A stretch of DNA of 64,000 nucleotides from assembly GCA_027485645.1 (NCBI GenBank), contig JAIXQR010000004.1:1-64000 (forward strand). The letters are read 5' to 3'. Under the pieces are notes generated by a model. That model ran no database searches, was not told the origin of the DNA, and saw nothing but the letters and a program-made list of their open reading frames with translations. A program made the translations under genes and the position numbers. The DNA is from a bacterium (lineage in GTDB: Bacteria > Armatimonadota > Fimbriimonadia > Fimbriimonadales > Fimbriimonadaceae). Below, in pieces: positions 23,824 through 32,696 of this stretch (the stretch's first letter is position 1; the number at the start of each line of letters is the position of its first letter).

Positions 23824-25182
23824 TTAGGTGTGTTTGGGCACGATGTACGGGATGCTGTAGCCGGAATCGTAATCGCGAGAATTACCTTTGGTAGGTCGGA
23901 AGAGGAGGCCGTTGTTATCCGTGCCGTCTGCTCCAACGCTGTACACTTTAACTGAATTGGCATTCGCCTTATAGTAGAGAGGCTTGTCGGTGAAGGGGTC
24001 AAGGGCATCGGGGCCCGAGATTGGGAGCTTTGCCGGATAGCGACCCGTCTTTGCCTTTTCTTCGGCCGCGATCAGCAAGGCGTTAAGTGAGCGCCATTCA
24101 GCGATGGTCTTCGCTTCTGCTTGGAAAGCTTGGTTGAAGACGGGGGTGAAGAGCTGCACGATCAGATCGGTAGTGCGGTTCAGCTTCATCACTCCGGCAT
24201 CGGCTGCGGCGGCTTCGATAAGCCGCTCACGTTGCCTTTGCCGATCTGCCGGAATACTCTCGTACAACTTTCGGTAGAAGCGATACAGCCGGGAAAAGAG
24301 CAATTCCCGAACTCCGGGTACGGAAATAATCTGCTCGATGGTCTTGTAGCTAGATGCTACAGTTTCATTTTCATCAGAGACACCCGAGAGCTCGCGGAGA
24401 CTGACCTTTCCAGTTCGAAGCATCTCCTCACTCGCGATTGCCAGCGCGACTTCCGAACGTAGGGCTCGCCGCATATCGACGTTCGGCTTTGCCACCGCCA
24501 AGTAGTTGCGCATTTCCTTTCGAACGTCTGCACGGTCGGAGTGATCCGAAAAGATGAGCATTACCGTGCGATGCGTCATGGCGCGCATAGCGATGGAGAC
24601 TAACTCCGAGATCATGGTTGAATCTGTATTGACTACAGAGGCGAACTTGACCGCACTGGTCAGTTTTTGGATGGCCTCGGCCGGCTTTCCTTCTGCGGCG
24701 AGCAACTCGGCTTGAGTGAGGGCGAGGCGGGTTGTGCCTTTTGCTGGCGCGAGCTGGGGGAAGAGTAACGCGGTGCCTTTACTTGGATCAGTCAGGATTG
24801 CGAGTTCTGATTTTCGGAGGATTTCCCCTTGAAGTTGGACAAGTCTTTCGTTCTCGCGCAGGTACTCGCGCATGAGTTCTGGGTCTCGGTCCGGGTCTGC
24901 GGTTAGATTCCGGTAAGAAGCCGACTTGTCCGCTGCCCGACGCGCGACATCGAACTGTTCTAGTAGCGCACCGGCGTCTTTCGCCGGGTCTGGGGTGTGT
25001 TTGACTTCGTCGTAGTGTCGCGGAAGGCCCGCTTTGGCGAGGAGATCGAGCTCCTTTTCGCGGTCGCTTTTTGAGTTCTGAACTGCGAAGACTCCTCCAA
25101 GTCCACAAGTCGCGATCAGGATAGAAGGTATCCCGAGCACAAGCCATTTAATTGTTTTGCTTCGCAGTTTTTCGGTACTCAC
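23824..25182 (-). CDS. Tandem paralogue 1: single-TM protein, unknown family
   Basis: A 452-residue protein, first gene of the three-paralogue operon, read from GTG 25182. It has TM at about 12-31, GLPRHYDEVKHTPDPAKDAG, helical middle, and the C-terminal LDPFTDKPLYYKANANSVKV block with YSVGADGTDNNG and GYSIPYIVPKHT. The N-terminal topology suggests a short cytoplasmic tail and a large extracytoplasmic domain. Shared features of the three copies mark an unnamed family. Confidence 0.75.
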   Translation of the reverse strand: MSTEKLRSKTIKWLVLGIPSILIATCGLGGVFAVQNSKSDREKELDLLAKAGLPRHYDEVKHTPDPAKDAGALLEQFDVARRAADKSASYRNLTADPDRDPELMREYLRENERLVQLQGEILRKSELAILTDPSKGTALLFPQLAPAKGTTRLALTQAELLAAEGKPAEAIQKLTSAVKFASVVNTDSTMISELVSIAMRAMTHRTVMLIFSDHSDRADVRKEMRNYLAVAKPNVDMRRALRSEVALAIASEEMLRTGKVSLRELSGVSDENETVASSYKTIEQIISVPGVRELLFSRLYRFYRKLYESIPADRQRQRERLIEAAAADAGVMKLNRTTDLIVQLFTPVFNQAFQAEAKTIAEWRSLNALLIAAEEKAKTGRYPAKLPISGPDALDPFTDKPLYYKANANSVKVYSVGADGTDNNGLLFRPTKGNSRDYDSGYSIPYIVPKHT

Positions 25183-25220
25183 GCGGATTGGACGTTATCT
25201 TAATCCAACGTCGTTCAAAA

Positions 25221-25254
25221 GTTCGAGCGACCCGCAAAGGCAGGTCGCTCGAAC
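25221..25254 (-). terminator. Terminator after small exported protein gene
   Basis: A 12-bp stem GTTCGAGCGACC (25221-25232) with 25243-25254; on the minus strand it is followed by TTTTGAACG. It lies 18 bp past the stop of the 25273-25776 gene. Confidence 0.65.
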
Positions 25255-25272
25255 GAATCGCAAGCGGGCGAC

Positions 25273-25776
25273 TTAAGGCTGCGAACCGCCGGTCCAGACA
25301 ACCAGGTTGCCCTTCTTGACGATGCCCTCGAAGGAGATGCTGCGATCGCCTTTCTTGAAGGAGACGCTGAACTTGTCTTGGCCTTCGACCGAGCTGTCCT
25401 CAATTCGAGCGCGGACGGTTCCTTCGAACCGCTCCACCTTGTTCTTGGATCGGACGGTGAGAACGCCGAGGGCTTCCAACGTGGCGATGTTGCCTTCGAC
25501 TTTGAGCTTGCCGCGTACCGGAACACGATTGTTGGCCGGAGACACGCGGATGATGGAAGTGGTCTGCTCTTGGCGATTAACCGCCTGAGCCTCTAGCTCA
25601 CCGAAGAGGAGGGTTTTTCCTTCCTTCGTCTGGTTTGCCAGCTTCATTTTCACTTCGGCTTTTTTGCCTTCGGTGGTTTCTGCAATGCCAGCTCCACGAG
25701 CTCCGCTATTTCCGGATTGAACAGCAAACGCGACGCCAAGGACGCCAATGGTTAAGAAAATCAAAGTTTGTTTCAT
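25273..25776 (-). CDS. Small exported protein, unknown function
   Basis: A 167-residue protein from ATG 25776 with GGAGAG nine bases upstream. It has a signal peptide (about 1-18, ending AFA) and a mature basic beta-rich domain (VKMKLANQTKEGKTLLFGEL, FEGTVRARIEDSS, DRSISFEGIVKKG). No family is recognised. The gene diverges from the ABC transporter operon with a 120-bp shared regulatory region and ends at a terminator. It could be a periplasmic partner of that transporter, but only position suggests so. Confidence 0.65.
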   Translation of the reverse strand: MKQTLIFLTIGVLGVAFAVQSGNSGARGAGIAETTEGKKAEVKMKLANQTKEGKTLLFGELEAQAVNRQEQTTSIIRVSPANNRVPVRGKLKVEGNIATLEALGVLTVRSKNKVERFEGTVRARIEDSSVEGQDKFSVSFKKGDRSISFEGIVKKGNLVVWTGGSQP

Positions 25777-25897
25777 GGGATTGAACTCTCCAGCCGGTGG
25801 AAACGTGAAGAATTTCTGACTGTTCACTAAAGTCTCAAAACACGTATTTCTACTTGGGACAGGCTATCCGGTGAATTTGCGAGTACAACGAAGGCAG

Positions 25898-26596
25898 ATG
25901 GGGACGGATGCACGGCTTGCCGCGGTTGAACTTTGCGACGTCAAATTCGGGTGGCGGAACAGTTCTGCGCCGTTGCTTTCGATCCCGGAAATGCGGTTTG
26001 AGCAAGGAGAAAAAGTGTTCCTCGCGGGGCCAAGTGGCTATGGAAAAAGCACCCTTCTCGGGTTGATGTCTGGGGTGCTTTTGCCCCAGGAGGGGACCAT
26101 TCGCGTGCTCGGAAAAGGTTGGGGCGAGATGTCGGCCAGTCAGCGCGATCGGTACCGAGCCGATCACCTTGGCGTAATTTTTCAGATGTTCAACTTGGTG
26201 CCGTACCTGAGCGCTTTGGAGAACGTTTTGCTCCCGTTGAAGTTTTCCAAGCTCCGCGCAGCCCGACTGCTGGACCCGGAGGAACAGGCTCGAGAGTTGC
26301 TCGGGCGGCTCGGGATCGGTTCGGATCTTCTGGGCCGGCCCGCCGGCGAGCTGAGCGTTGGCGAGCAACAGCGCACGGCGGCGGTGCGCGCGCTACTGGG
26401 ACAGCCAGAGGTTTTGATCGCCGATGAGCCGACCTCGGCGCTTGACGCGGATAACCGTGATGCTTTCCTGGAACTGCTTATTGCCGAGGTCGAGCTTTCC
26501 GGGGCGACGCTGATTTTCGTGAGCCACGATGGTTCGCTCGCTTCGCGGTTCGATCGGGTGGTGCAGTTGGCCGATTTTCGGACGGTGGCACGATGA
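25898..26596 (+). CDS. LolD/MacB-type ABC transporter ATPase
   Basis: A 232-residue ATPase with Walker A GPSGYGKST (44-52), Q-loop FQMFN (95-99), signature ELSVGEQQR (151-159) and Walker B VLIADEP (172-178), then SHDGSLASRFD. The signature has V-G-E where most have G-G-Q, as in the LolD-like group. ATG 25898 is preceded by GAAGG; an in-frame GTG lies at 25871. The stop overlaps the permease start (ATGA). Such ATPases drive mechanotransmission-type transporters rather than classic importers. Confidence 0.88.
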   Translation: MGTDARLAAVELCDVKFGWRNSSAPLLSIPEMRFEQGEKVFLAGPSGYGKSTLLGLMSGVLLPQEGTIRVLGKGWGEMSASQRDRYRADHLGVIFQMFNLVPYLSALENVLLPLKFSKLRAARLLDPEEQARELLGRLGIGSDLLGRPAGELSVGEQQRTAAVRALLGQPEVLIADEPTSALDADNRDAFLELLIAEVELSGATLIFVSHDGSLASRFDRVVQLADFRTVAR

Positions 26597-27828
26597 TCTC
26601 GCTGGCGCTCAAAAGTCTTTGGTTCCGGCGCGGATCTTTGGCAGTTACGGTGGTCTCGATTGCGTTTAGCGTTGCGCTACTGCTCGGAATCGAGCGCGTG
26701 CGGACTCAGGCCAAGGAGAACTTTGCCGGAATGGTTTCTGGCACGGACCTGATTGTCTCCGCACGCGGGAATCCGGTCCAGATCCTTTTGGCCAGCATCA
26801 TGCACATCGGCTACCCAGCGAGTGGGCTGACCCAAGAGACCGTGCAGACGGTTTGCTCAAACCGAAACGTAGCCTGGTGCATCCCGATTGCGATGGGAGA
26901 TACGCATCGGGGATATCGCGTTGTCGGAACCGATTTGGTTATGTTTGATAAGTTCCGATATGCACGAAACGTGGGGCTATCGTTTCGAGAGGGGCGGCGA
27001 TTTACGGAGGTTAGCTCGGCGGTCGTTGGGTCTCAAGTTGCCGAGAGTTTGGGCTATCGGGTGGGCAGCAAAATCGTTGTAACCCACGGCGCGGGCGGCG
27101 AAAGTCTGATCGAACATGCGGCGGAGCCGTTCACCGTCTCAGGCGTTCTTGCCCCGACGGGCACGCCGGTTGACCGGGCGATTTACGTTTCGATGGAAGG
27201 TTACGAGGCCATGCACGAAGGTTTCGGTGGCCACGCAAACATCGACCCCCTGGTGGATCCGGACCATGCGGAAGAGAAGTCGGTCAGCGCGGTTCTGGTC
27301 GGGCTGAAATCACGAGCGGCGGTGCTTGGAGTGCAGAGGAGCTTTAACGAGTACCGGCCAGAAGCGCTGACGGCGGTGATGCCGGGCGACACGTTATTGG
27401 ATCTCTGGCAACTGACCGGAATCGCGGAAACCGCCTTGGTGTGGATTTCTGGGGTTGTGGTGCTCATTGGCCTGGTGGGGATCACGGCGAACTTGCTGGC
27501 TTCGGTGAACGAGCGACGGCGCGAAATGGCGGTTCTGCGCGCAATCGGGGCGGGTCTGCCTCAGGTAACCGGGCTCATTCTGGGTGAGGCGATCTTGTTA
27601 ACGACCGTCGGCGTCGTGGTTGGACTGGTTCTGTTTCAGGTCGCGATGTTCGGGCTGGCTCCCATGTTGCGGGCACGGTATGGTTTTGAGATCGCCGCCG
27701 GTGGGGTTTTGCCGGGCGAATGGGTCCGGCTGGGCTGGATACTCTTGGCCGGTGGCCTGGTCGGAGCGTTTCCGGCGTACCGAACGTATAAGAGGTCACT
27801 CTCAGACGGCATTTCGATCCGGGTTTAG
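26593..27828 (+). CDS. FtsX/MacB-type ABC permease
   Basis: A 411-residue permease with a TM at about 15-35, a large extracytoplasmic domain (about 40-280) and three C-terminal TM segments (about 283-305, 325-350 and 372-390). The cytoplasmic ERRREMAVLRAIGAG loop (about 308-322) is the FtsX-domain coupling segment. It works with the ATPase it overlaps by four bases. The next gene is a DUF3299 protein 4 bp away; ATPase, FtsX-type permease and DUF3299 together recall the zinc-regulated Zrg locus of Vibrio, so a metal-linked role is plausible. Confidence 0.87.
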   Translation: MISLALKSLWFRRGSLAVTVVSIAFSVALLLGIERVRTQAKENFAGMVSGTDLIVSARGNPVQILLASIMHIGYPASGLTQETVQTVCSNRNVAWCIPIAMGDTHRGYRVVGTDLVMFDKFRYARNVGLSFREGRRFTEVSSAVVGSQVAESLGYRVGSKIVVTHGAGGESLIEHAAEPFTVSGVLAPTGTPVDRAIYVSMEGYEAMHEGFGGHANIDPLVDPDHAEEKSVSAVLVGLKSRAAVLGVQRSFNEYRPEALTAVMPGDTLLDLWQLTGIAETALVWISGVVVLIGLVGITANLLASVNERRREMAVLRAIGAGLPQVTGLILGEAILLTTVGVVVGLVLFQVAMFGLAPMLRARYGFEIAAGGVLPGEWVRLGWILLAGGLVGAFPAYRTYKRSLSDGISIRV

Positions 27829-27832
27829 GAAC

Positions 27833-28489
27833 ATGAAAAGAGGAACGGGCACTTTTGTTGGAGCTTTTGCGGTGATCGCTTGCGCGTCTGCAAGCCAAGC
27901 GATGAAGGTCGTTTGGGCCGACCTCGCCCCGGCGCCGGTGTCCCTGAAGAATCCCTTTGCCGGAATGAAATCGACCGACTTGGCGGACCTGTCGGCCGTC
28001 GCACGGGTGCACGACCTAAAGAAAGCGGGGAAGAAGCCAACGCCTGAGTACATTTCCGCGGCAAACGCGGCATCTGCCCGGCTAAAGAAGAACAAGCGGA
28101 ATGTCGCCGAACTCTTGGCGACCCGGGACAAGATGATGGCGCAGCGGGCAAACGGGGCCAACAGCACAACCAAGGCGCTGGACGGGAAGACCATAGAACT
28201 GGCTGGCTTCATCTTGCCGCTCGAGTTTGAGGGAACGAAAGTCAAAGAGTTCTTGCTTGTGCCTTGGGTGGGGGCTTGCATTCACACGCCGCCCCCCGCC
28301 CCGAACCAGATTGTGTATGTGACGGTGCCTAAGGCGATCGAGATCAATGAACGATTTGAATCCGTGGTAGTTACCGGCAAGTTAGCCGCTAAAGCGTGGG
28401 ACTATGAGCTGTTCTTGCAGGACGGGAGCGACACGATTTCGGTTGCATACGCGATGTCGAGTGCTCAGGTTAAGGTCGTAGGGAAGTAA
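27833..28489 (+). CDS. DUF3299 exported protein
   Basis: A 218-residue protein from ATG 27833 (TTTAGGA upstream) with a signal peptide (about 1-23). The C-terminal DUF3299 domain has GFILPLEF and the family hallmark PWVGACIHTPPPAPNQIVYV, with a Cys/His pair that could bind metal. It also has FESVVVTGKL and a final YAM segment. Its function is unproven; family members often sit with LolD-like ATPase and FtsX-like permease genes, as here. A helical Lys/Ala-rich spacer (about residues 50-100) precedes the domain. Confidence 0.85.
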   Translation: MKRGTGTFVGAFAVIACASASQAMKVVWADLAPAPVSLKNPFAGMKSTDLADLSAVARVHDLKKAGKKPTPEYISAANAASARLKKNKRNVAELLATRDKMMAQRANGANSTTKALDGKTIELAGFILPLEFEGTKVKEFLLVPWVGACIHTPPPAPNQIVYVTVPKAIEINERFESVVVTGKLAAKAWDYELFLQDGSDTISVAYAMSSAQVKVVGK

Positions 28490-28494
28490 AGCCC

Positions 28495-30282
28495 TTACTG
28501 CCCGGTACCGGCTCCGCCCGCGATGATGATGACCGGGGGATCGGCCTTACCGGCTGCACGGTATGCCGCTCGCTTTCGGCGGACGTCGGTAATCAGACCT
28601 CGAACGCTGTGCGGGGCGGGACGAGGGATGGCAAAGGCGCGCTCAAACGTGTCCCAATACTGCTCAATATCGTGCGAGAGGTCGAAGACCATGACGCCCT
28701 GGGTGCTGGCGCAAGCGGCTTGTAGCACATCGCCCAAGACTTCGGGATCGTTGTTTAAGCTCGAGAGAGCGATTCCAGCATAGGCCCAGGTTTGGTCGCC
28801 GACCATCCGATTTGTGAGGGCACCCGAAGCTTCGACGGTGAGACCAGGGTTTGCGCCTCGCGACATCGCTTCGTGAATGGTTGGCACCGGGTAGTAGCAG
28901 CCGCTGATGAAGAAGTCGATCTCGCTGGCGAAGCCGGTTTTTTGATAGGCTGGCGTGCTGAACCAGAACCCGGAGGCGACGGCATCGCTGGCCCAGTTGC
29001 TGCCGATGTTTGGATATTCCCCGTACCACGATCCGGCGTAGATTCCGAGTTGTGTGCCTGGGCGAACTTTGGCGATTTGTGTACGTATTCCGGCGACAAA
29101 TTGTCGAATTCGGTCAGATCGGAACGCCATCCACTCATCGTAGTACGGCCCTGGTTTTTGTCCTCGGCTCAGGTTTGGATTGACGGTGAACTTGAAAACG
29201 TCGTCCGGCCAGTTGATCGCTTTACCGATTTGTTCCTCGAAAAGCTTCTTCGTGAGATCGCTGAAATCGGCATTGATTCCGGCATAGCGAAGGCGATCGT
29301 CGTAGATGATGCCATCGAAGGCGTAGTTCCTCACTACTTCGCTCGCGATGTCAAATGCGTATTGCTGCACCTGCGGATGGTTGATGTTCATCATCAGCGG
29401 GTACTGCTGCTCGGGCCTCTCGCTGATGGGGACATAGAGCGGCTTCGTATCGAACTGAACGGCCCGGCCGGGTTCGGCTACGTCGGCAAGGAATTCTCCC
29501 GCTTCTCCTGCGCCGACGATCAGAGAGCCGCCGCGCGGCATGGTTGGCATTGGCCCACCTTTGACGAACTGAAACCCATCCACCACGCGACCGTTTGACC
29601 GTAGGGTGAGGATGAATCCTTCGGTGAAATCGGCCGGAAGTTTGTTCAGATTAGTGAACACACCAACCGTTCCGGGCTGAAGGGTATCGAGCTTAGTGGC
29701 CAGCGGAAACGACTTGCCGTCGTTCGACTTCACAACGTTCTGAGTTTCATACAGGACGGTTTGCTGGTCAGTTTTGGCGTATCCGGGGCCGACGAGGAAC
29801 ATGCGGTGGCCCTCGCTGAAAGCGTTAAGGGAGGCGTAGATTCCGAGTCCGTGCTGCTTGGCGTTGGTGATGAAGTCGGGTACCGGGTCGAAGTCGGCGG
29901 GCAGAGTTTTGCCGCGCCATTCCGTGAGCTTGGGGGCAAGGGCGCTGGGGTAGATGACCTGTCCAGAAATCGGTTTGACGTCGAGAACGACGGTGTTGAA
30001 TCCGGCCTTCTGGACCCGCGCCATGAGGGCTTGGATCTTCTCGGGGGTGTTGTAGCGGTCGATATTCGCCGTGGCGTCTACCCAGAGGATCCGCGCCTGG
30101 AGCCCCTGCGCGCGGGCGGTCTGTTGGGCAAGGCCGACGCCGTTGAGGTGACTGTCCATCATCACCCCGGGAACGCCGGGGAGCGGGCTGGCGAGCTCGA
30201 ACCGGGGGCGCGGGGCGACGCCTTTCTCGTCGGGCTTGGCGTTCAGAAGCGACGCGATGAGAAGGCTGACGAAAACCGGCAC
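28495..30282 (-). CDS. Exported GHL10/DUF4015-like glycoside hydrolase
   Basis: A 595-residue secreted protein from GTG 30282 with signal peptide MPVFVSLLIASLLNA. A TIM-barrel region begins LWVDATANIDRYNTPEKIQ (about 64-82), continues AGFNTVVLDVKPISGQVIYP and NYAFDGIIYDDRLRYAG, and has WMAFRSDRIRQFVAGIR and LGIYAGSWYGEYP. This matches the family-10-like putative glycosyl hydrolases. Asp in VLDVKP or the YDDRLRY acid pair could be catalytic. The substrate is unknown. It converges with the DUF3299 gene, 5 bp from its stop. Confidence 0.75.
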   Translation of the reverse strand: MPVFVSLLIASLLNAKPDEKGVAPRPRFELASPLPGVPGVMMDSHLNGVGLAQQTARAQGLQARILWVDATANIDRYNTPEKIQALMARVQKAGFNTVVLDVKPISGQVIYPSALAPKLTEWRGKTLPADFDPVPDFITNAKQHGLGIYASLNAFSEGHRMFLVGPGYAKTDQQTVLYETQNVVKSNDGKSFPLATKLDTLQPGTVGVFTNLNKLPADFTEGFILTLRSNGRVVDGFQFVKGGPMPTMPRGGSLIVGAGEAGEFLADVAEPGRAVQFDTKPLYVPISERPEQQYPLMMNINHPQVQQYAFDIASEVVRNYAFDGIIYDDRLRYAGINADFSDLTKKLFEEQIGKAINWPDDVFKFTVNPNLSRGQKPGPYYDEWMAFRSDRIRQFVAGIRTQIAKVRPGTQLGIYAGSWYGEYPNIGSNWASDAVASGFWFSTPAYQKTGFASEIDFFISGCYYPVPTIHEAMSRGANPGLTVEASGALTNRMVGDQTWAYAGIALSSLNNDPEVLGDVLQAACASTQGVMVFDLSHDIEQYWDTFERAFAIPRPAPHSVRGLITDVRRKRAAYRAAGKADPPVIIIAGGAGTGQ

Positions 30283-30499
30283 AGATTGGTTTTACCGGAG
30301 ATGTGGGGTTTGGGATGGCAATTGCGATCGTCGTTTGGCTTGGTTTCAGGTCTAAGAGCAGGTCAGCAACGGAACACTTTCGCAACGCAGACTTGCACGC
30401 ACGGTTGGTCTGGTGCTCAGAGCCTAACGAAAAAACTTGGGACAGGGATACGGCAGTTGCTTTCGAAGTCCCTATTCGCACGAGTAAAAATAGAAAGAA

Positions 30500-30784
30500 T
30501 TGGAAAAGTCAGAAAGGCTCAGAAGAAAGTGGAGCAAGGTTCTATCGAAAGTTGAGTTACATCTCGACCGCGAGAAGCTGGCTCCGTACCAGTTGTCGTC
30601 GGATATGATTCCGCCTTCAAGCGCACTTATGGAGCTACGCATTGAGCTGGTGTCAGCTATCGAATTTGATGCTTCTTGGGAGCCAACGGCGAAAGGCTTG
30701 GAAGTGGAGGACCTTATTGACGAGATTTACCGTCTAGTGCTCGCACAAGAATCAGAGCCCACCGATAACGAACCAAAACTTTGA
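30500..30784 (+). CDS. Small acidic hypothetical protein
   Basis: About 94 residues from TTG 30500, preceded by AGAAAG; ATG 30605 is a shorter alternative. It is a soluble, helix-prone acidic protein with LMELRIELVSAIEFD and VEDLIDEIYRLVL. No family is recognised. It lies alone between two minus-strand genes, so it may be spurious, although composition is protein-like. Confidence 0.45.
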   Translation: MEKSERLRRKWSKVLSKVELHLDREKLAPYQLSSDMIPPSSALMELRIELVSAIEFDASWEPTAKGLEVEDLIDEIYRLVLAQESEPTDNEPKL

Positions 30785-30795
30785 GCTGAAGCTCT

Positions 30796-31812
30796 TCAAC
30801 GATTTCCACTTTTCAGCCTGTCCCGAAGCTTTGGATCTGCCTTGATCAGCTCTCGTAAAAAGTAGCCGTCGGACGAAAGGTAAACGACAGCCAGGCCGCT
30901 GGGTGAACTGCTCAGCTTTCCAATGACGCCTTGCGTCAGGGAAACAAAGCCTCGGCCGAGTTTTAAGTCGCCCGGGCGGGCGACGATGTCGCTGAGCGTA
31001 ACTTGGCCGAGCGCCGGGTCGCCTTTCGAACGGAGCTCCGTTTCCATCTTCACAAGTGGTGGTACTTCGACGGCCCTCTCTACGTCGGTGATATCCGTGA
31101 TCGCTTTGGCGGCGCCGGTCGCAAAGTCAAATTCAAAGTCACCCAGAAGATCAAAACCCGGCGCTGGCCCTTGAAAGGCAGCAACGGGATTACCTGCCGC
31201 CGTTCTGATGAAGAACGAGCCCTGGGAGGCGGTGGTGGGAAGCGACTTGACCTCGGTCCGCTCGGGTGTGATGAACGAGTACTGAGCGGGTGCATTGGGC
31301 GAAACGACGAGGATGAACGCCTTGCGCTCGGTGGACGAGGCCGCAATCTGGAAGCTTTGGCCGACCGCGTTATCGGCGACGACCTTCGCATTGCCTCCAA
31401 CCGGACAGTAGATCGCTCGCCAACGCAGCAAGTCGCCCTCTGGCTTACCGATGGCCAGCGAAACAATCATATCGCCGCCGGTGCCTACCGGTTCGATTCG
31501 CATGAGGGTCTCCCCTGGCCCGGGGACCACGAGGGTTTGCCGTACGCCGCGCTTCAGGTCGAACCAGACAAGGGCGCGAGCCTGCGTTTCCACGCCGCGG
31601 CTGATGAGATCCTTTTCCGTTGGGTAGCTGGCCTCCGGCAGTTCGTCGATGAAGGTGAGGAACTGGCCATCTCGGCTGAATTTCTCCGACTGAATGTAGC
31701 GCCCAAGCCGCACGGGCGGACCAGGGAGGTAGAAGTCTTCTCCAACCTTCAGCGCCGGGCCTTGCAGGGTGGGGGCGAGGAGCGTAAGTGCGGCGATGAG
31801 GGTGACTCCCAT
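30796..31812 (-). CDS. Exported protein, unknown function
   Basis: A 338-residue protein with signal peptide (about 1-19) and a mature region rich in short beta segments (FSRDGQFLTFIDELPE, ARALVWFDLKRG, LAVVYLSSDGYFLRELI), suggestive of a beta-propeller-like fold. No catalytic motif is found. A TACACT box lies six bases before the ATG with no ribosome site, so a leaderless message is likely. Confidence 0.65.
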   Translation of the reverse strand: MGVTLIAALTLLAPTLQGPALKVGEDFYLPGPPVRLGRYIQSEKFSRDGQFLTFIDELPEASYPTEKDLISRGVETQARALVWFDLKRGVRQTLVVPGPGETLMRIEPVGTGGDMIVSLAIGKPEGDLLRWRAIYCPVGGNAKVVADNAVGQSFQIAASSTERKAFILVVSPNAPAQYSFITPERTEVKSLPTTASQGSFFIRTAAGNPVAAFQGPAPGFDLLGDFEFDFATGAAKAITDITDVERAVEVPPLVKMETELRSKGDPALGQVTLSDIVARPGDLKLGRGFVSLTQGVIGKLSSSPSGLAVVYLSSDGYFLRELIKADPKLRDRLKSGNR

Positions 31813-31818
31813 TGCCTT

Positions 31819-31824
31819 AGTGTA
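31819..31824 (-). promoter_or_regulatory. -10 box six bases before ATG
   Basis: On the minus strand TACACT precedes the ATG at 31812 by six bases, as at 45452-45457. No -35 is obvious. Confidence 0.4.
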
Positions 31825-31979
31825 CGAGCCGATGGCCCAGATTGGATGTTGTCGTTGCTATCTTGGGACAACACGAACCTTGCTTGGTCCATTTTTCAGA
31901 GATCATGCGATTTCTGGCGCAAATTCTCCCATTTTCCTCTCGTAATCTCCCTTTAGGCGCCTCGCGCCGATTGGAAGAC

Positions 31980-32666
31980 ATGAAAGGAATTCTTTACGCA
32001 ATTCTCGCTGGCACCGTCGCCATTCTCATGACCGGATGTGGTGGAGACGATCACAACGTGAGTAATCAGGCAACCGTTCGGGTTGTCCACGCTTCGCCAA
32101 ATGCGCCGAACGTGGATGTTCGGTTCGGAAACTCGGTTGTCTTTTCGAACGTGCCGTACTTCTCGGCGGGCGTTCGAACGGTCGCCGCAGGTCCAACCCG
32201 GGTTCGGGTGAACGCCGCCGGAACCGCGACGACGGTGATCGACACGACGCCAACCTTTGCCGCGAATCGGCTCTACACCATCTTGGCCGCCAACAACCTC
32301 GCCTCCATTGCCCCGATCGTGGTGGACGACGTGAACGCGGGACCTGGCATTAACCAGGCACGAGTTCGGTTCGTACACGGCTCGCCGACGGCTGGAACGG
32401 TAGACATCTACGTCTCCGCTCCCGGCGCGGCCCTTCCGGCGACGCCGACCCTGGAAGACGTTCCGTTCCTCGCGGTCAGCGCTCCGCTCACCGTGCCGTC
32501 CGGGAACTACCAGGTTCGAATCACCCCAGCGAACACGCCCGGAACGGTGGCGATTGACACGGGAACGATCACCCTTGGATCAAACACCAGCACGATCGCA
32601 GTTGCGCTCGATGCCGCCGGCGGCGGCGCTCCGCTGACGGCTCGAACTTACAGCACGAGCTATTGA
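31980..32666 (+). CDS. DUF4397 lipoprotein
   Basis: A 228-residue lipoprotein from ATG 31980. Lipobox ILMTGC places the lipidated cysteine at residue 20, followed by GGDD. The mature part holds two DUF4397-type beta repeats, VRVVHASPNAPNVDV (about 33-47) and VRFVHGSPTAGTVDIYV (about 128-144). This family occurs in surface proteins of unknown function. GGAAG precedes the start. Confidence 0.87.
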   Translation: MKGILYAILAGTVAILMTGCGGDDHNVSNQATVRVVHASPNAPNVDVRFGNSVVFSNVPYFSAGVRTVAAGPTRVRVNAAGTATTVIDTTPTFAANRLYTILAANNLASIAPIVVDDVNAGPGINQARVRFVHGSPTAGTVDIYVSAPGAALPATPTLEDVPFLAVSAPLTVPSGNYQVRITPANTPGTVAIDTGTITLGSNTSTIAVALDAAGGGAPLTARTYSTSY

Positions 32667-32696
32667 AGCGAGTGGCCCGGGACCTTGGGTTCCGGG

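Noticed and set aside
30303-30608. Frame upstream of the small acidic protein
   Set aside because: Skewed composition and no start signal; it overlaps the more plausible 30500 frame.
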